Both the position numbers and the translations under genes were made by a program. A DNA stretch of 7,575 bases. Origin: Cyclobacteriaceae bacterium (GTDB lineage Bacteria > Bacteroidota > Bacteroidia > Cytophagales > Cyclobacteriaceae). The stretch is taken from assembly GCA_026994125.1 (NCBI GenBank), contig JALWRJ010000136.1, positions 1 to 7,575 of the forward strand. The letters are read 5' to 3'. Below are positions 6,583 to 7,575 of this stretch, piece by piece. Within the stretch, counting starts at the first letter, position 1. Each line of letters starts with the position of its first letter. The notes beneath the pieces were generated by a model that was not told where the DNA came from, did no database searches, and was given only the letters and a program-made list of their open reading frames with translations.

Positions 6583-6608
6583 GGCTCCAAAAACTATGGG
6601 ACAATTAG
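6497..6608 (+). pseudogene. Broken and truncated 5' copy of the PolB-type 3'-5' exonuclease
   Basis: It starts with the same ATG and first ten codons (MHPPLSKILV) as the intact gene at 7494. A 4-base insertion (GTTG, 6527-6530) throws the frame into TGA at 6533. If the insertion is ignored, reading resumes at 6531 with the DIET block and runs through MPERLQKLWDN to a TAG at 6606, typical exonuclease sequence extending 9 codons beyond what the window shows of the intact copy. After that no homology is recognisable. Only about 36 of an expected 230 or more codons remain, so it cannot make an enzyme. Confidence 0.85.
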
Positions 6609-6642
6609 AAAACTACTACACCATAACAATGCAATAGAAATA

Positions 6643-6783
6643 CTATAATTTAGTATTTACTTTATTAGCTTTTTTAATCGTGTTATTAACTTGCTTATAC
6701 TGATAATATTGAAAAGCAAAATACAAGGAAAGACATGAAATAATAATTAAAACCAATAAGTAAAACTTTTTTTTGTAACTCAT
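6643..6783 (-). CDS. 46-residue membrane peptide or small lipoprotein, unrecognised
   Basis: A short open frame from the ATG at 6783 to TAG at 6643. It begins MSYKKKF, has a hydrophobic stretch (about residues 7-24, YLLVLIIISCLSLYFAF) and ends in a polar, lysine/asparagine-rich tail (QVNNTIKKANKVNTKL). Two readings are possible: a signal-anchored peptide with its tail outside the cytoplasm, or a small lipoprotein, since IISC at 14-17 fits a lipobox. The hydrophobic run continues past C17, which favours a membrane anchor. It is third in a tight minus-strand row, 24 bases after the 77-residue gene. Evidence is the protein-like design and the spacing; no homologue is recognised. Confidence 0.5.
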   Translation of the reverse strand: MSYKKKFYLLVLIIISCLSLYFAFQYYQYKQVNNTIKKANKVNTKL

Positions 6784-6807
6784 TTTAAAAAGGGGTTAAA
6801 TTGACAC

Positions 6808-7041
6808 TTAAATATTAGAAAGAACAGAATGTTTTTTTAATAGGGAAATTTTTGTTGTTTCATCATTCCTCAAAAATGCTTTTTTAACCCATTCTACATA
6901 AGTTAAAGCATATATAAAATCTTTGTAGGGATATATTTTGAAGTATTTAATGCCTAAATTCATGTCATCTATTAATTGCCCACTTAATACTTTCTTTGTT
7001 CTTTTCGAATAAAATGCAACATTGATAGAAGTTCCTTTCAT
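6808..7041 (-). CDS. 77-residue soluble protein, unrecognised
   Basis: Starts at the ATG at 7041, 13 bases after the stop of the cysteine-rich peptide gene, so the two are probably one transcript. It has no signal peptide, membrane segment or cysteine, and is basic. The N-terminal half (INVAFYSKRTKKVLSG, GIKYFKIYPYKDF) looks strand-rich, and the C-terminal half (IYALTYVEWVKKAF, ISLLKKHSV) helical. It could be a complete small cytosolic protein or the remnant of a longer one. A regulatory or protective role beside an exported peptide is conceivable from context only. No family recognised. Confidence 0.55.
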   Translation of the reverse strand: MKGTSINVAFYSKRTKKVLSGQLIDDMNLGIKYFKIYPYKDFIYALTYVEWVKKAFLRNDETTKISLLKKHSVLSNI

Positions 7042-7054
7042 ATATCCATCCTAC

Positions 7055-7345
7055 TTACTCTTTTATTGGACTTCCTATTTGCGACCCTCCAGTGTAAGAA
7101 TCACCATTTGGTGAGCCAATGCAGTTAGTTGTTTGCACACACCATCCAGGAATAATAGCAGAAGAAGTACAATATTGTGCAACATATGCACTGCAAGAGT
7201 TAGTACATTCATCATAAACTTCGCATACATACCAAACATCCATGCAAAACCATGTACTCCCACCGTTTTCACAACTACCTTCCACACTGTATGAACCAAT
7301 TAGATTTAAAACAAAAATAATAAAGACAAAGAGCACCTTTTTCAT
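7055..7345 (-). CDS. Small exported eight-cysteine peptide
   Basis: A 96-residue protein with a strong Sec-type signal (MKKVLFVFIIFVLNLIGSYS, cleavage near residue 20-23). The mature part of about 74 residues has eight cysteines at 25, 34, 41, 47, 51, 59, 69 and 75, an even number that could form four disulfides after export. It is rich in aromatic residues, Ser and Gly. The tail is cysteine-free and contains IGSP twice (77-79 region and 90-93). The layout loosely recalls the NVEALA-type small exported cysteine-rich peptides of Bacteroidetes, with SVEGSC after the signal, but this is not a confident assignment. First gene of the three-gene minus-strand row. It could be a secreted toxin, signal or surface peptide; the sequence does not decide. 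Confidence 0.65.
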   Translation of the reverse strand: MKKVLFVFIIFVLNLIGSYSVEGSCENGGSTWFCMDVWYVCEVYDECTNSCSAYVAQYCTSSAIIPGWCVQTTNCIGSPNGDSYTGGSQIGSPIKE

Positions 7346-7447
7346 AACTTTAGTTTTTAATGTTACAATATTTTACCAACAATAAAAAAAATCAAAAATA
7401 CACAAGCAAATCATAATATTTTCTTAAAACTTCTCTAAGATTAATAC

Positions 7448-7478
7448 TTGAATTAAAGCTGATAAATATGTACATTAG
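7448..7478 (+). promoter_or_regulatory. Candidate promoter of the intact exonuclease gene
   Basis: TTG at 7448-7450 is followed after 20 bases by TACATTAG (7471-7478), seven of eight positions matching TAnnTTTG. The -7 part is in the duplicated block, but the TTG lies in cassette DNA, so the insertion would have supplied a new -33 element. Matched by eye. Confidence 0.3.
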
Positions 7479-7491
7479 CTTTAAAAAAGCT
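7453..7491 (+). promoter_or_regulatory. Alternative hairpins in front of the exonuclease start
   Basis: TTAAAGCT (7453-7460) is a perfect 8-base inverted partner of AGCTTTAA (7477-7484). The same AGCTTT can instead pair with AAAGCT (7486-7491) as TAGCTTT-AAA-AAAGCTA, a 7-base stem ending one base before the ATG at 7494. The inner hairpin also exists in the left repeat (6479-6495), whereas the upstream arm exists only here. Confidence 0.4.
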
Positions 7492-7575
7492 ACATGCACC
7501 CTCCGTTATCAAAAATTTTAGTTATTGATATTGAAACCATCCGGAGCCACCGATATTACGATGACATGCCCGAAC
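7470..7575 (+). repeat. Direct repeat, right copy (intact exonuclease 5' end)
   Basis: Counterpart of 6473-6582, containing 23 bases of leader and the first 27 codons of the exonuclease gene in an uninterrupted frame. The window ends inside the repeat, so its true right end is not visible. Confidence 0.93.
7494..7575 (+). CDS. PolB-type predicted 3'-5' exonuclease, N-terminal part
   Basis: Only the first 27 codons are inside the window. They read MHPPLSKILV followed by IDIETIRSHR and ends at DDMPE. The IDIET motif is exonuclease motif I of DEDD nucleases, with Asp and Glu as metal ligands (D12, E14). The opening matches the predicted 3'-5' exonucleases related to the proofreading domain of PolB-family polymerases, common in Bacteroidetes; the broken copy upstream adds the next expected stretch, RLQKLWDN. 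Such proteins are cytosolic and thought to act in DNA repair or nucleic-acid processing. ATG at 7494 directly follows a hairpin. The catalytic core downstream cannot be checked here. Confidence 0.8.
   Translation, partial: MHPPLSKILVIDIETIRSHRYYDDMPE

Larger units (their letters stand above)
6583..7469. mobile_element. Putative inserted AT-rich cassette between direct repeats
   Basis: The segment between the two copies of the exonuclease 5' end is visibly AT-richer than its neighbours and carries three small minus-strand genes, opposite to lipB and the exonuclease gene. No transposase, integrase or terminal inverted repeat is visible, so it is not an insertion sequence. The layout (foreign segment, long direct duplication of the target gene's start, one copy decayed) fits insertion with long target duplication, a mode described for some restriction-modification units. 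The left boundary may really be near 6606, where pseudogene homology ends. Confidence 0.45.

Noticed and set aside
6643..6783. Colicin-lysis-type lipoprotein function for the 46-residue peptide
   Set aside because: The lipobox fits and the size is similar, but the hydrophobic run continues beyond the cysteine and nothing else supports a lysis role.
7075..7299. 74-residue frame overlapping the cysteine-rich peptide
   Set aside because: Same strand, other frame; it lacks the signal peptide and ordered cysteines of the main frame.
6583..7469. Insertion sequence or integron cassette
   Set aside because: No transposase or integrase gene, no terminal inverted repeats and no attC-like site; the flanking repeats are gene duplicates rather than short target duplications.
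6473..7575. CRISPR array
   Set aside because: Only two repeat copies about 1 kb apart, and they contain coding sequence.

Overview
The window looks like a chromosomal piece of a member of the Bacteroidetes (Bacteroidota), genus not determinable by eye. The clues are an HtpG and a LipB of Bacteroidetes type, promoters resembling the phylum's TAnnTTTG -7 element (often placed almost on the start codon), little use of Shine-Dalgarno sites, and a small protein beside lipB of a kind I know only from this phylum. Base composition is moderate in the housekeeping part and clearly AT-richer in an accessory patch at about 6610-7469.

Left part, minus strand (1-3093): a class V aminotransferase-fold PLP enzyme, an exported protein with a YCII-like domain, and a lipoprotein-type metallophosphoesterase resembling Mn-dependent ADP-ribose/CDP-alcohol diphosphatase lie nearly end to end and probably form an operon. 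After a 93-base gap comes the 5' third of a serine racemase/threonine dehydratase-type enzyme with its own -7 element. Two of the operon proteins belong to families usually cytosolic, yet both carry export signals.

Middle part, plus strand (3094-6432): a divergent intergenic region holds a perfect TGACA-GAA-TGTCA palindrome in front of the chaperone gene htpG. Between htpG and lipB lies an 89-base palindromic element that folds on paper into a four-way cloverleaf with no unpaired base at the junction. It ends just before lipB, whose only plausible starts are TTG codons. lipB is coupled by a TGATG overlap to a small conserved protein of unknown function.

Right part (6433-7575): this is the most unusual region. 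The intact start of a PolB-type 3'-5' exonuclease gene (7494 onward) is preceded about 1 kb upstream by a second copy of the same 5' end, killed by a 4-base insertion and cut short. The two copies form a direct repeat of about 110 bases. They bracket an AT-rich segment with three small minus-strand genes: an exported eight-cysteine peptide, a 77-residue soluble protein, and a 46-residue membrane or lipoprotein peptide. This arrangement resembles an insertion with long target duplication. The three-gene set is the best candidate here for an undescribed small system, perhaps a secreted peptide with accessory or protective partners, but no function can be read from the sequence.
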